Origin: Nitrincola sp. A-D6
Lineage (GTDB): Bacteria; Pseudomonadota; Gammaproteobacteria; Pseudomonadales; Balneatricaceae
Length of the DNA stretch: 42,604 bases
NCBI RefSeq assembly: GCF_000764495.1
Contig: NZ_JRLB01000083.1
Span: 1-42,604 of the forward strand
Reading direction: 5' to 3'
Part shown: positions 1 through 7,796 of the stretch, piece by piece
How the letters are laid out: each line of letters starts with the position of its first letter
Numbering within the stretch: position 1 is the stretch's first letter
The notes under the pieces: generated by a model
The model's input: the letters and a program-made list of their open reading frames with translations, nothing else
Databases searched by the model: none
Told to the model about the DNA's origin: nothing
Position numbers and translations under genes: made by a program

Positions 1-370
1 ATTCGATCCAGCTGCGATCATCTGGCAGGGTTATGCTTTTTGCAAGCTGTCCGTATACAGAAAATGGCTCGTCATCAGATTTGGTCGTGAGGCTATCGTA
101 CAGTAGACCGATACCTTCAGCAGGAGTGCCTTTGACTATGAACGGGTTAAAGCTGTCAAAGCTGCTGCCGACGGCAGATTGCACAACTCGGCCACCTTTT
201 GGGGCGTCCGGGTTGACATAATCAAAGTGGGTAAAGTCAGCCGGGTATTTAAGATCACCATGCATGGCGATGCCATGCGTGATGGATGTGTCTGCAAAAC
301 TCCAACTGCTGAGGCTAAAAAAAAGAATACTTGCCGTAATGCGTGTCGTGCGTTGCAGGCGTTTTATCAT
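1..370 (-). CDS. YejA-type extracellular solute-binding protein (partial, runs off left edge)
   Basis: This is the N-terminal 123 residues of an ABC-transporter periplasmic binding protein of family 5 (oligopeptide-like, YejA branch); the rest lies beyond the window. The start is the ATG at 368-370. It is followed by a signal peptide with basic residues (MIKRLQR), a hydrophobic core and a likely cleavage after SWSFA near residue 24. The mature start contains AMHGDLKYPADFTHFDYVNP and then DAPKGG, which is characteristic of YejA-like proteins. Known members feed peptides, microcin C or murein peptides to YejBEF. It starts 6 bases after the mltD stop on the same strand, so the two are probably co-transcribed, which suggests a link to cell-wall fragments (inference). 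The substrate cannot be read from this fragment. Confidence 0.85.
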   Translation of the reverse strand, partial: MIKRLQRTTRITASILFFSLSSWSFADTSITHGIAMHGDLKYPADFTHFDYVNPDAPKGGRVVQSAVGSSFDSFNPFIVKGTPAEGIGLLYDSLTTKSDDEPFSVYGQLAKSITLPDDRSWIE

Positions 371-376
371 AGAGTC

Positions 377-1567
377 TTAACCCGATTCAGATCTGGTGGT
401 TTTCAATGCTATATTGGTGCTGTCAGCCGGAACAAGCAAGGTCTGGCCGACTCGAATATTGGAGTTATTTAGCTTGTTGGCTTGTTGCAGTGCAGAAACG
501 GTGGTCCCATAACGATGAGCTATGGCACCGAGAGTGTCGCCTGAGTTAATAGTATAATGTTGATAATTTACTCTCTGGTCGCTTGGTAATACAACCAGTG
601 CACTCTGAAACTGATCGGCTTGTTCCACCGGTACAAGTAAACGATGGGGTCCTTCGGGCGCTGTTGCCCAGCGGTTGAAGCCTGGATTTAAAAGCTTCAG
701 CTCATCCAGGTCAATTTCAGCCAGTTCAGCGGCTTGAGAGAGATCAAGTTGTCCACCTGTATCTATCTCAGTAAAGTAAGGTTCAGCTGGAATGGCTTTC
801 AGTTCAACACCAAGGCTGTCTGCGTCCCGAATCATTTTTGCAGTGGCCAGCAACTTGGGAACATAACGCATCGTTTCACCTGGCAGGCGTAAGGACCAGT
901 AGTCAGTCGACTGGTTGGCGTTGCTATTGCGTTTTATTGCTCGCAGGACATTACCTTCGCCAGCATTGTAGGCTGCGAAGGTGAGCAACCAGTCACCGTC
1001 AAACATTTTATTTAGCTTTGTCAGATAGTTCAGTGCCGCGTCTGTTGAGGCAACAATGTCACGACGGCCGTCATACCACCAGTTGCTTTCCAGGCCAAAG
1101 TTACGTGCGGTGCCAGGAATGAACTGCCAGGGACCTGCCGCTCTTGATGGGGAGACTGCAAAAGGGTTGTAGCCACTTTCGATGAACGGAATCAGCGCGA
1201 CTTCGGCTGGCATATCCCGGTCAAGCACCTGTTCAAGAATGTAGTGGTAGTAGGGCAGTGCGCGGTGGCTTATGGCGGTGAGGTGCTCAGGGTTACTTGC
1301 TAGCCAGTCAAGCTCATGTGCCATTCTGGTATCCTGCCGATCCAATTCCAGCAGCAGGTGTTCTCGAGTAAGGTCCCAGGCTGATACAGCCTGGGGCTCG
1401 GGTGGATTGATGCTACGTTGGTACAGGTTGCCCATACGTATTTTGGAAATCAGTACGCTGCGCTCATCGATACTCTGGCTGGTTTCCTGAGTGGGTTTGC
1501 TGCTTGCACAGCCGCTGATAACCGCTACGGCGAGCAAAGAGAGTAAACCTGTGCGTAATTTAGACAT
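377..1567 (-). CDS. mltD: Membrane-bound lytic murein transglycosylase D
   Basis: MltD cleaves the glycan backbone of peptidoglycan non-hydrolytically, leaving 1,6-anhydro-MurNAc ends. The 396-residue protein begins with a lipoprotein signal; the lipobox VISGC places the lipidated Cys at residue 20, so it should be anchored in a membrane, most likely the outer one. The SLT domain is at about 105-230, with the catalytic Glu130 in IPFIESGYNP followed by SRAAGPWQFIPGTARNFGL and later AYNAGEGNV. A clear LysM peptidoglycan-binding domain lies near the C-terminus (YTINSGDTLGAIAHRYGTTV onward), preceded by a weaker LysM-like stretch around 270-320. E. coli MltD is about 450 residues with two LysM repeats, so this one is slightly short. 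It lies downstream of gloB on the same strand, as in E. coli. Confidence 0.96.
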   Translation of the reverse strand: MSKLRTGLLSLLAVAVISGCASSKPTQETSQSIDERSVLISKIRMGNLYQRSINPPEPQAVSAWDLTREHLLLELDRQDTRMAHELDWLASNPEHLTAISHRALPYYHYILEQVLDRDMPAEVALIPFIESGYNPFAVSPSRAAGPWQFIPGTARNFGLESNWWYDGRRDIVASTDAALNYLTKLNKMFDGDWLLTFAAYNAGEGNVLRAIKRNSNANQSTDYWSLRLPGETMRYVPKLLATAKMIRDADSLGVELKAIPAEPYFTEIDTGGQLDLSQAAELAEIDLDELKLLNPGFNRWATAPEGPHRLLVPVEQADQFQSALVVLPSDQRVNYQHYTINSGDTLGAIAHRYGTTVSALQQANKLNNSNIRVGQTLLVPADSTNIALKTTRSESG

Positions 1568-1629
1568 GACTACCTGAACCTGAATGTAAACTTAACCGCA
1601 CATTCTAACAGTCAAGCACGCAGACGCAA

Positions 1630-2408
1630 TCAAAAACTGTTTTTCCACTCCCTTAATAGTGCCAGGGTTTGCGCTGGAGTCTCTGGGTGTTCACCACTAT
1701 GACCATACACGGTATGAATGACAGAGGTTTCACGGGTGCGCATGAAGGGATTGATGGCTTTTTCCAGACCGATTCGTGACGGTAGTGTTGGCAGGTCTTG
1801 TTCGCGCATGCTCCGGCATTTTTCGGTCATAATGCGTATATCCTGGTTTTCGGGTTCTACCGCATGGGCGAAGGCCAGATTAGCCAAGGTATATTCGTGC
1901 GCCGCACAAACCGGGTGTCATCCGGCAGGCCGGCAAAATAATCCATAGCCGCTTGCATCTGTTCAGCTGTACCTTCAAAAAGCCGACCACAACCAGCCAT
2001 AAAGAGTGTATCACCACACAGCAATAAACCCGCTGACGGTGCATAATAGCTGATATGATCCAGGGTGTGACCAGGAACGGCTTTGATTTCAAATGCTGTA
2101 TCTAGTAAATGAATCAAATCGCCTTCATTGAGGGGTTGCGTTATACCTTCAAAGGGTGAATTGGCTGGCCCGTAAACCGGACAGTAATCATTTTGCTGTT
2201 GAAGCTCTATGACGCCACCGGTATGGTCATCATGGTAATGGGTTATGAGTATGGCTGCCAGGTTTCTGTTATTTTCCTGAAGCCATTTCTGAACGCAATC
2301 TGCACTACCGGGGTCTACTATTATAACCCCTGAATCAGGGGCTTCAGGGTGACAGATTGCCCAGATATAATTGTCGTTAAATGCAGGAATGGGGGTCAGA
2401 TTCAGCAT
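1630..2408 (-). CDS. gloB: Hydroxyacylglutathione hydrolase (glyoxalase II), reading frame broken by a 1-base indel
   Basis: GloB hydrolyses S-D-lactoylglutathione to glutathione and D-lactate, the second step of methylglyoxal detoxification in the cytoplasm. It is a metallo-beta-lactamase-fold enzyme: the metal motif THYHDDH has His57, His59, Asp61 and His62, followed by VPGHTLDHISYY and LLLCGDTLF. The frame from 2408 reads well to about 1905, then loses homology exactly where CGHEYTLANL is expected. Downstream (1630-1887) the homologous C-terminus continues in another frame (ANLAFAHAVEPEN). One base missing at about 1893-1905 restores a 259-residue protein, near the usual 250-260. The damaged spot would contain a metal-ligand His, so a real lesion would abolish activity. 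A sequencing error is more likely. Confidence 0.9.
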
Positions 2409-2529
2409 GACATGCTCCGGTTAATGAAACTTTAGCCTTGATCGATTGTACTGTAATTACGCATGGCATGTTTAGTCAGTAGAGAAATAATCTGCTGAAA
2501 CCTGTCTTTCATTCCACCGAGGATGCTGT

Positions 2530-3306
2530 ATGAGCCAACCACAAAACATCTCTGCCGAGAACTTGACTGAAGCCCTTAAAGACTGGTTTGCTTCACCCTT
2601 GGGTCAGGAAATTGCAGACTGCGAACGTCAGATGGCCGATCAGTTGATTCACACAGCCTTTGGCTATCATCTGGTACAGATAGGCTATGATGCTTCGGTA
2701 AAACTGTATGAGCCCAGCCCGGTTTCACATAAGGTAATGCTCTGCCCGCGTATGGCTCTGGGTATGGATGAGCGCACTATTATTGCTTTGCCGCACGAAC
2801 TTCCCTTACCCGATAGCACCATGGATGTGGTGATTCTGCATCATACTCTGGATTTTGCCGAGCAACCTCATCAGGTCCTGCGTGAGGCGGCGCGGGTATT
2901 GCGTCCAGGTGGGCACATGTTGGTTGTCAGTTTCAATCCAACCAGCTTCTGGGGAGTCTGCCGGCGCTGCAGGCGGGGCGATAAACTACCCTGGATGGCG
3001 CATGGATTTAGCCACTGGCGCCTGAACGATTGGGTGCGTTTACTGGATTTGACTGAACTCAAAAGTATCAGTGCTTTTCACCGTCCACCCTTAGAAAATG
3101 AACGCTGGCGCAAACGCATGGCTTTTCTGGAAAAGTGGGTGTCTCGCTTTCCGACGTACAGTGGTGTGGTGTTAATGATGCTCATCAGGAAAGATGTTGC
3201 TGGTGTGACCCCATTAAAACCTGCCTGGAAAACGCGTAAACTTATCCCTTTTCCGGTGGCAGAGCCATCTGCTCGTCATAAAAGTGCTAGAGGAAAGTCA
3301 GTTTGA
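2530..3306 (+). CDS. Class I SAM-dependent methyltransferase, YafS-like
   Basis: A 258-residue Rossmann-fold methyltransferase. The SAM-binding region is atypical; the Methyltransf_11-like core is visible as [19 protein letters not shown] (acidic loop and strand 4), then [19 protein letters not shown]. Its position between gloB (divergent) and rnhA matches E. coli yafS, whose substrate is unknown, so I give no substrate. The start ATG at 2530 is preceded by a GAGG Shine-Dalgarno. The stop overlaps the probable TTG start of rnhA, so it should be translationally coupled to rnhA and dnaQ. The C-terminal 30 residues are basic and may be disordered. Confidence 0.85.
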   Translation: MSQPQNISAENLTEALKDWFASPLGQEIADCERQMADQLIHTAFGYHLVQIGYDASVKLYEPSPVSHKVMLCPRMALGMDERTIIALPHELPLPDSTMDVVILHHTLDFAEQPHQVLREAARVLRPGGHMLVVSFNPTSFWGVCRRCRRGDKLPWMAHGFSHWRLNDWVRLLDLTELKSISAFHRPPLENERWRKRMAFLEKWVSRFPTYSGVVLMMLIRKDVAGVTPLKPAWKTRKLIPFPVAEPSARHKSARGKSV

Positions 3307-3748
3307 GTTTAGTGGAAATATTTACCGATGGTGCCTGCAAGGGGAATCCTGGGCCTGGTGGCTGGGGTGCCTTGTTGCGTTATGAGGGTAAGCACAAAGA
3401 ACTGTATGGCGGCGAGCAGATACAACGAACAATCGCATGGAAATGACCGCAGCGGTTGAGGCGCTTAAGTGCCTGAAGCGGCCTTGTCAGATCCGCTTAA
3501 CAACAGATTCTCAGTATTTACGTAAAGGGATTACTGAGTGGCTTAAGGGTTGGAAAAAAAATGGCTGGAAAACGGCTTCAAAACAGCCAGTTAAAAATGC
3601 TGATCTGTGGCAGGCGCTTGATCAGGAGGTTGCCCGTCATCAAGTTGAGTGGTGCTGGGTGAAAGGGCATAGTGGTCATGTGGAGAACGAGATAGCCGAT
3701 ACCCTGGCGAATCGCGGTGTAGATGAATTCGGTAGACGAGAAGCCTGA
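3303..3748 (+). CDS. rnhA: Ribonuclease HI, reading frame broken by a 1-base deletion
   Basis: RNase HI degrades the RNA strand of RNA-DNA hybrids, removing R-loops and primer RNA. The first part starts at the TTG at 3303 (or the GTG at 3312) and reads [20 protein letters not shown], with the first catalytic Asp. The frame then breaks near 3419-3422: one missing base puts the conserved TTNNRMEM (catalytic Glu) back in frame with the remainder. Then follow [10 protein letters not shown] (catalytic Asp), the basic handle [36 protein letters not shown] (active-site His and last Asp) and the stop at 3748. The restored length is 148 residues, against 155 in E. coli. All four carboxylates are present. 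It shares a TGATG stop/start with dnaQ. Confidence 0.93.
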
Positions 3749-4470
3749 TGAGACAAATTATTCTGGATACAGAGACCACCGGTATCGATCCGGCACAAGG
3801 CCATAATATTATTGAAATTGGCTGTGTAGAGATGCAGTTACGCCGATTAACGGGTAACACCTATCATCAATATATCCAGCCGGACCGTGAAATTGAAGCG
3901 GAAGCTATCGCGGTACACGGGATTACCAATGCCTACCTTGAAGATAAACCGAAATTCGCATTGGTCTGCGATGCGTTTATTGAGTTTGTTCGAGGTGCTG
4001 AGCTGATTATTCATAACGCTGCATTTGATATAGGTTTTCTTAATGCCGAGCTAACCCGCAACGGTTATTCCGAGCGGATGGAAGATATCTGCCCTAAAAT
4101 TACCGATACTCTGATGCTGGCTCGCAGAAAATTTCCTGGGCAGAAAAACAATTTGGATGCCCTATGCCGTCGTTTTGGCATTGAGCATTTTGATCGTGAT
4201 TTGCATGGCGCTTTGCTTGATTCAAAAATTCTGGCCGAGGTTTACCTACTTCTCACTGGTGGACAAACTGCTCTTGCGCTTGGTCAGGAGGGCGAAGGTG
4301 ATGATGGTGATGGTGTGACGAGTCGTCGACCTGTTAATACTGAAAGTCTAAACCTCCGGGTTATTGAGCCTTCTGCAGCAGAACTCCAGGCACATGAAGA
4401 TTTTTTAGTTATGCTGGACAAAAAATCGGCTGGGAACTGTCTGTGGATTAAGCAGGTTGATGTCGTATAA
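3748..4470 (+). CDS. dnaQ: DNA polymerase III epsilon subunit (3'-5' proofreading exonuclease)
   Basis: Epsilon proofreads DNA as part of the replicative polymerase III core. The 240-residue protein has the DEDDh motifs: Exo I DTETTG (Asp7, Glu9), Exo II HNAAFDIGF (Asp94) and Exo III LHGALLDSK (His153, Asp158). Just after the exonuclease domain, QTALAL (residues 173-178) sits where E. coli epsilon carries its beta-clamp-binding peptide. An acidic, Gly-rich linker and a C-terminal segment follow that should bind the polymerase alpha subunit. The start codon overlaps the rnhA stop by one base, so translation is probably coupled; rnhA-dnaQ adjacency is conserved in gammaproteobacteria. The C-terminal DKKSAGNCLW supports a complete gene. 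Confidence 0.97.
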   Translation: MRQIILDTETTGIDPAQGHNIIEIGCVEMQLRRLTGNTYHQYIQPDREIEAEAIAVHGITNAYLEDKPKFALVCDAFIEFVRGAELIIHNAAFDIGFLNAELTRNGYSERMEDICPKITDTLMLARRKFPGQKNNLDALCRRFGIEHFDRDLHGALLDSKILAEVYLLLTGGQTALALGQEGEGDDGDGVTSRRPVNTESLNLRVIEPSAAELQAHEDFLVMLDKKSAGNCLWIKQVDVV

Positions 4471-4490
4471 ACAACTAGTTAGAGCTTTTT

Positions 4491-5075
4491 ATGCAAGATT
4501 TACGTGAAGCGTTATCCCAGGCAGTAGATGAAGCTGACTTTGCACGATTGTCGCGCAAAGCACAGCTGGATCGTTGGCAGCAGCAAGCACAGTTTTGTCA
4601 TTGCTGTGCTACACCTTTGCAGCCTCATGCTGAGGAAGAAATTGCCCGGCAGTGCATAGGTTGCGGTCATGTACATTACCCGCCGGTTTCCCCCTGCATT
4701 ATCGTGCTGGTTATCAAGGGGGATCAGTGCCTGCTGGCACATGCGGCCAATTTCTCTGCTGGGCGCTATAGCACCCTGGCTGGCTTTATTGAGCCAGGCG
4801 AAACTGCCGAGCAAGCCGTTGCCAGAGAGGTGCGTGAAGAGGTTGGAATTGAAGTGGCAAACATCCGCTATTTTAAAAGCCAGTCCTGGCCCTTTCCGCA
4901 TGCGCTGATGCTGGGCTTTTTTGCTGAGTATGCCGGAGGAGAGATACAGCCAGATGGTGTTGAAATTCTGGCCGCTGACTGGTTCTGTGCCGATAAACTG
5001 CCATCGCTACCTCCCGCATTTGCTATTTCACGGCAGCTAATCGAGCATTTTTTAGCCGGCCGCGTCAGCGACTGA
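4491..5075 (+). CDS. nudC: NAD(H) pyrophosphatase / NAD-cap decapping Nudix hydrolase, short form
   Basis: NudC family enzymes hydrolyse NADH to NMNH and AMP and remove NAD caps from RNA. Visible features are a zinc ribbon (FCHCCATPL and RQCIGCGH, four Cys), a complete Nudix box GFIEPGETAEQAVAREVREEVG, and the NADH-family signature in the form SQSWPFPHALM. The protein has 194 residues against 257 in E. coli. Only about 35 residues precede the zinc ribbon instead of about 95, so the N-terminal NUDIX-like domain is essentially missing. There is no room upstream for it, because dnaQ ends 20 bases before the start. It converges with the SCP2 gene, overlapping it by 11 bases. Confidence 0.9.
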   Translation: MQDLREALSQAVDEADFARLSRKAQLDRWQQQAQFCHCCATPLQPHAEEEIARQCIGCGHVHYPPVSPCIIVLVIKGDQCLLAHAANFSAGRYSTLAGFIEPGETAEQAVAREVREEVGIEVANIRYFKSQSWPFPHALMLGFFAEYAGGEIQPDGVEILAADWFCADKLPSLPPAFAISRQLIEHFLAGRVSD

Positions 5076-5388
5076 ATAATTTACCCAGGCGTGTGGCCAG
5101 CATGACGTTACCTTCAGCACGCAGCTGACCTTGCATGAAGGCACTCATACCATCCTGCTCACCGTTGATGACCCGAATTAATGTGGCTTCATCCATCAGC
5201 AGGGTGATGTCAGGGTCGGGGTGGTCGCCATAACGGCTTTCGCAGTTGTTATCGGCAATGCGTAAGTAAAAAGCGGCTGCATTTGTAATTTTGAACTGAT
5301 AAATGGCACTCAGGTTGTTAGATTGCTCCGGGTTAAATTTGGCAGGTAGTTTCTGGACAATTTTTTCAAGTGTAATATTTGTGCTCAT
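5065..5388 (-). CDS. SCP2 sterol-binding-domain protein
   Basis: A 107-residue protein consisting of a single SCP2-like domain (sterol carrier protein 2 fold): ITLEKIVQKLPAKFNPE, then FYLRIADNNCESRYGDHPDP, DITLLMDEATLIRVINGE and the signature MSAFMQGQLRAEGNVMLATRL. Such small stand-alone bacterial proteins are presumed to bind a hydrophobic ligand, but none is established here. I chose the ATG at 5388 (MSTNITL) because GGAAG lies 7-8 bases upstream. A longer open frame would reach to 5502 but would cover the start of divergent sohB and has no supporting signal. The 3' end overlaps nudC in a tail-to-tail arrangement. Confidence 0.85.
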   Translation of the reverse strand: MSTNITLEKIVQKLPAKFNPEQSNNLSAIYQFKITNAAAFYLRIADNNCESRYGDHPDPDITLLMDEATLIRVINGEQDGMSAFMQGQLRAEGNVMLATRLGKLFSR

Positions 5389-5478
5389 GCTGTGACTTCC
5401 GGGCTCATTATTGCGTATATATGTTACATTAGCGCACCGCGAAAGCGAACCTGATACAACCCCCTGTAATTGGAGACG

Positions 5479-6546
5479 ATGGTGATCGATTTTCTGACAC
5501 AATATGGCCTGTTTCTGGCAAAAACATTGACATGGGTATTAGCTGTTTTGCTGGTTATTATCGTTGCGGCAAGCTTGGTTAGCCGCCGTCGACATCAGCA
5601 GGCTGAAGGTCATGTTGAGGTTAAAAACCTGAATGATAAGTACAAGGAGATGTATGAAGCACTGGAAGAAGCCGTGCTGGATGATGAGTTGCTACGTCAG
5701 CGCATCAAGCAGGAGCGTAAGCAGGAAAAGGCAGATGCCAAGGCGCGACGCAAAGCAGCTAAAAAGGGTGAGTTGGAGGAAACGGATAAAAAACGTATTT
5801 ATGTATTGGATTTTGACGGGGATATCAGCGCTTCAGCTACAGATAATCTACGCGAGGAGGTGACTGCTATTTTAGCCATTGCCCGTCCAGAAATAGATGA
5901 GGTCGTGCTGAATCTGGAAAGTCCGGGTGGTATGGTGCATGCGTATGGTTTTGCCTCTTCGCAGTTGGAGCGCTTACGGCGTAAGCAGATTAATTTGACT
6001 GTGTGTGTCGATAAAGTTGCGGCAAGTGGTGGCTATATGATGGCCTGTATTGCCAATAAGATCCTTGCCGCTCCCTTTGCGGTCGTGGGTTCTATTGGAG
6101 TGGTTGCGCAGTTGCCAAACTTCCATCGTTTGCTTAAGAAAAACGACATTGACTATGAAATACTGACCGCTGGTGAGTACAAGCGTACCTTAACTGTATT
6201 TGGTCAGAATACTGATAAGGGGCGGGAGAAATTTGTTGAAGAGCTGGAAGAGACTCATCAGCTTTTTAAAACCTTTGTTACTGAGTATCGTCCGCAGTTG
6301 GATATCGCCAAGGTAGCAACGGGTGAAATCTGGTATGGCCGTCAGGCTATGGCAGAAAAATTAGTCGATCAACTGATGACCAGTGATGAATACCTCACAG
6401 AAGCGGCGGAAGAGGCTGATGTGTATAAAGTTAGCTATGAGCATAAAAAAGGCTTGCAGGACAGGTTGGGCGAGTTAGCTGCCGATTCGTCTGATCGTTT
6501 GTTACTGCGCTGGTGGCAACGCATCAGTCAGCGACCCTTAATGTAA
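5479..6546 (+). CDS. sohB: Inner-membrane signal peptide peptidase-like serine protease SohB
   Basis: SohB is an S49-family peptidase (SppA relative) anchored in the inner membrane and facing the periplasm. The N-terminus has one transmembrane segment (about residues 10-33), then a charged, coiled-coil-like stretch rich in Lys, Glu and Arg. The protease domain follows: LDFDGDISASATDNLREEV, LESPGGMVHAYG, the nucleophile Ser183 in VAASGGYMMA, and the catalytic Lys235 in GEYKRTLTVFGQNTDKG. Length is 355 against about 349 in E. coli. The start is the ATG at 5479 or the GTG at 5482; GGAG at 5472-5475 is better spaced for the GTG. It is divergent from the SCP2 gene. Confidence 0.94.
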   Translation: MVIDFLTQYGLFLAKTLTWVLAVLLVIIVAASLVSRRRHQQAEGHVEVKNLNDKYKEMYEALEEAVLDDELLRQRIKQERKQEKADAKARRKAAKKGELEETDKKRIYVLDFDGDISASATDNLREEVTAILAIARPEIDEVVLNLESPGGMVHAYGFASSQLERLRRKQINLTVCVDKVAASGGYMMACIANKILAAPFAVVGSIGVVAQLPNFHRLLKKNDIDYEILTAGEYKRTLTVFGQNTDKGREKFVEELEETHQLFKTFVTEYRPQLDIAKVATGEIWYGRQAMAEKLVDQLMTSDEYLTEAAEEADVYKVSYEHKKGLQDRLGELAADSSDRLLLRWWQRISQRPLM

Positions 6547-6555
6547 TCATTATCA

Positions 6556-6583
6556 CTGACATTTAGCGTAAATTTTGTATAAT
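6556..6583 (+). promoter_or_regulatory. Strong sigma70-type promoter for the PsrA-like operon
   Basis: A perfect -10 hexamer TATAAT at 6578-6583 is preceded by CTGACA at 6556-6561 (5 of 6 matches to TTGACA) with a 16-base spacer. It is the best promoter I can see in the window. It lies 60 bases before the regulator's ATG and beyond the sohB stop. Just downstream of the expected start point, at 6596-6604, is the perfect palindrome GTTTCAAAC, which could be an autoregulatory operator. PsrA proteins bind GAAAC/GTTTC-type half-sites, so the match is suggestive only. Confidence 0.65.
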
Positions 6584-6643
6584 GGGTATTAAATAGTTTC
6601 AAACGCAGGTTCATCTTTTTAAGGGAGTGCACGGAAGATGGTG

Positions 6644-7300
6644 ATGAAGCGTCGAGTGAAAACCGCGACAAGGATCATACTGGCAGCAGAAGCCTTGTTT
6701 GCAGAGCAGGGTTTCACTGAAACCACCATGCGTCAAATAACCTCAGCAGCGGATGTCAATCTGGCTGCAGTCAATTATCACTTCCGCTCTAAGCAGGGAT
6801 TGGTGAATGCTGTATGCGAGCGTCTGATGGAACCGCTTTGTGATGAGATAGAGTCAGCACTTGAAGATCGTCTGCTCGATTCTTCACCCGTGCGCATCGA
6901 GGAACTTCTTGAAATTCTGATGCGTGCGCTACTGAATGTCAGCCAGATTAATACCTTCTCGTTATCAGTTTTTATGCGCTTGTTAGAGCTGGCCTATATG
7001 AAAAATCAGGAAGAGCTGCGTGAGTTCTTTCTTACTGAGTATTGGCACAGGTTGGAAAAGTTCATGGACTGCCTGCGTAAGGATGCCGCACCGATGGAAG
7101 ACAACGAGTTCTTCTGGAGGCTGCATTTTTCACTGGGTTCGATCGTGTTTACCTTGTCAAACTACCATATGCTGCTAACGTTGGAAAAAAGCAGCTTTAA
7201 AGATAGTGCCGAGATAGAACGTATCTTGCATCGCATGATACCGGTATTAGCGGCAGGAATGCAGGCACGTGGCGAAAAAACCTATTTTTGCCGTATCTGA
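6644..7300 (+). CDS. TetR-family regulator, PsrA-like
   Basis: A 218-residue one-component repressor or activator. The N-terminal TetR helix-turn-helix reads ILAAEALFAEQGFTETTMRQ then VNLAAVNYHFRSKQGLVNAV. The wording of the HTH and of the C-terminal half (SVFMRLLELAYMKNQEELRE, FHFSLGSIVFTLSNYHML-like) resembles PsrA of pseudomonads, which senses long-chain fatty acids and controls rpoS and beta-oxidation genes. In Pseudomonas, psrA also neighbours nagZ, as here. I chose the ATG at 6644 because GGAAG at 6633-6637 gives six-base spacing; ATG 6638 and GTG 6641 are too close to it. The stop overlaps the YkuD start by one base. The regulon cannot be deduced from the window. Confidence 0.85.
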   Translation: MKRRVKTATRIILAAEALFAEQGFTETTMRQITSAADVNLAAVNYHFRSKQGLVNAVCERLMEPLCDEIESALEDRLLDSSPVRIEELLEILMRALLNVSQINTFSLSVFMRLLELAYMKNQEELREFFLTEYWHRLEKFMDCLRKDAAPMEDNEFFWRLHFSLGSIVFTLSNYHMLLTLEKSSFKDSAEIERILHRMIPVLAAGMQARGEKTYFCRI

Positions 7301-7788
7301 TGTCTGCCAGCACCCTTCATATTTCGATTGCTGCGCAACAGCTTAGCTTGCTTGTTCAGGGTAAGCCCGTGCGCCACTATAGGGTTTCTACTGCTAAAAA
7401 TGGTGCAGGAAATACTGAAAATAGTGGTTGTACACCGCTGGGTTTGCATTATGTCCGTGCTAAAATCGGTGCCGGGTTACCCGTTAATTCGGTATTTGTC
7501 GGGCGTCGTTTTACCGGTGAATACTATACGTCTTCCCTGGCATCTCGCTATCCACAGCGAGACTGGATTCTGACACGTATTCTCTGGCTTTGTGGTTTGG
7601 AGCCCGGCTTTAACCGGCTGGGACAGGTCGATAGTATGCGCCGCTTTATCTATATTCATGGCACGCCGGATACTGAACCCATGGGGATCCCTTTATCGCA
7701 TGGCTGTGTGCGTATGCGCAATGCTGATATTCTTGAACTTTTTGAGCTGATTCAGGCAGGCTGCCGGGTTAGTATTACTGCTGAGTGA
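7300..7788 (+). CDS. YkuD-domain protein without signal peptide, probable cytosolic L,D-carboxypeptidase
   Basis: A 162-residue protein that is almost entirely one YkuD (L,D-transpeptidase) catalytic domain. The active-site pattern is IYIHGTPD, 17 residues further SHGCVRMRNAD, with the nucleophilic Cys and the His and Arg. There is no signal peptide or membrane segment: the protein starts MSASTLHISIAAQQLSLLVQ, already the first strand. The family usually acts in the periplasm on cross-links. Signal-less members such as Acinetobacter ElsL are cytosolic L,D-carboxypeptidases that trim the terminal D-Ala from recycled muropeptides. It lies between the regulator (1-base overlap) and nagZ (8 bases away), which fits recycling. 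The exact reaction is inferred, not shown. Confidence 0.82.
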   Translation: MSASTLHISIAAQQLSLLVQGKPVRHYRVSTAKNGAGNTENSGCTPLGLHYVRAKIGAGLPVNSVFVGRRFTGEYYTSSLASRYPQRDWILTRILWLCGLEPGFNRLGQVDSMRRFIYIHGTPDTEPMGIPLSHGCVRMRNADILELFELIQAGCRVSITAE

Positions 7789-7796
7789 GAAAATAC

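Noticed and set aside
5389..5502. N-terminal extension of the SCP2 protein to 145 residues
   Set aside because: It would overlap the sohB start region and lacks a ribosome site; ATG 5388 has a good one.
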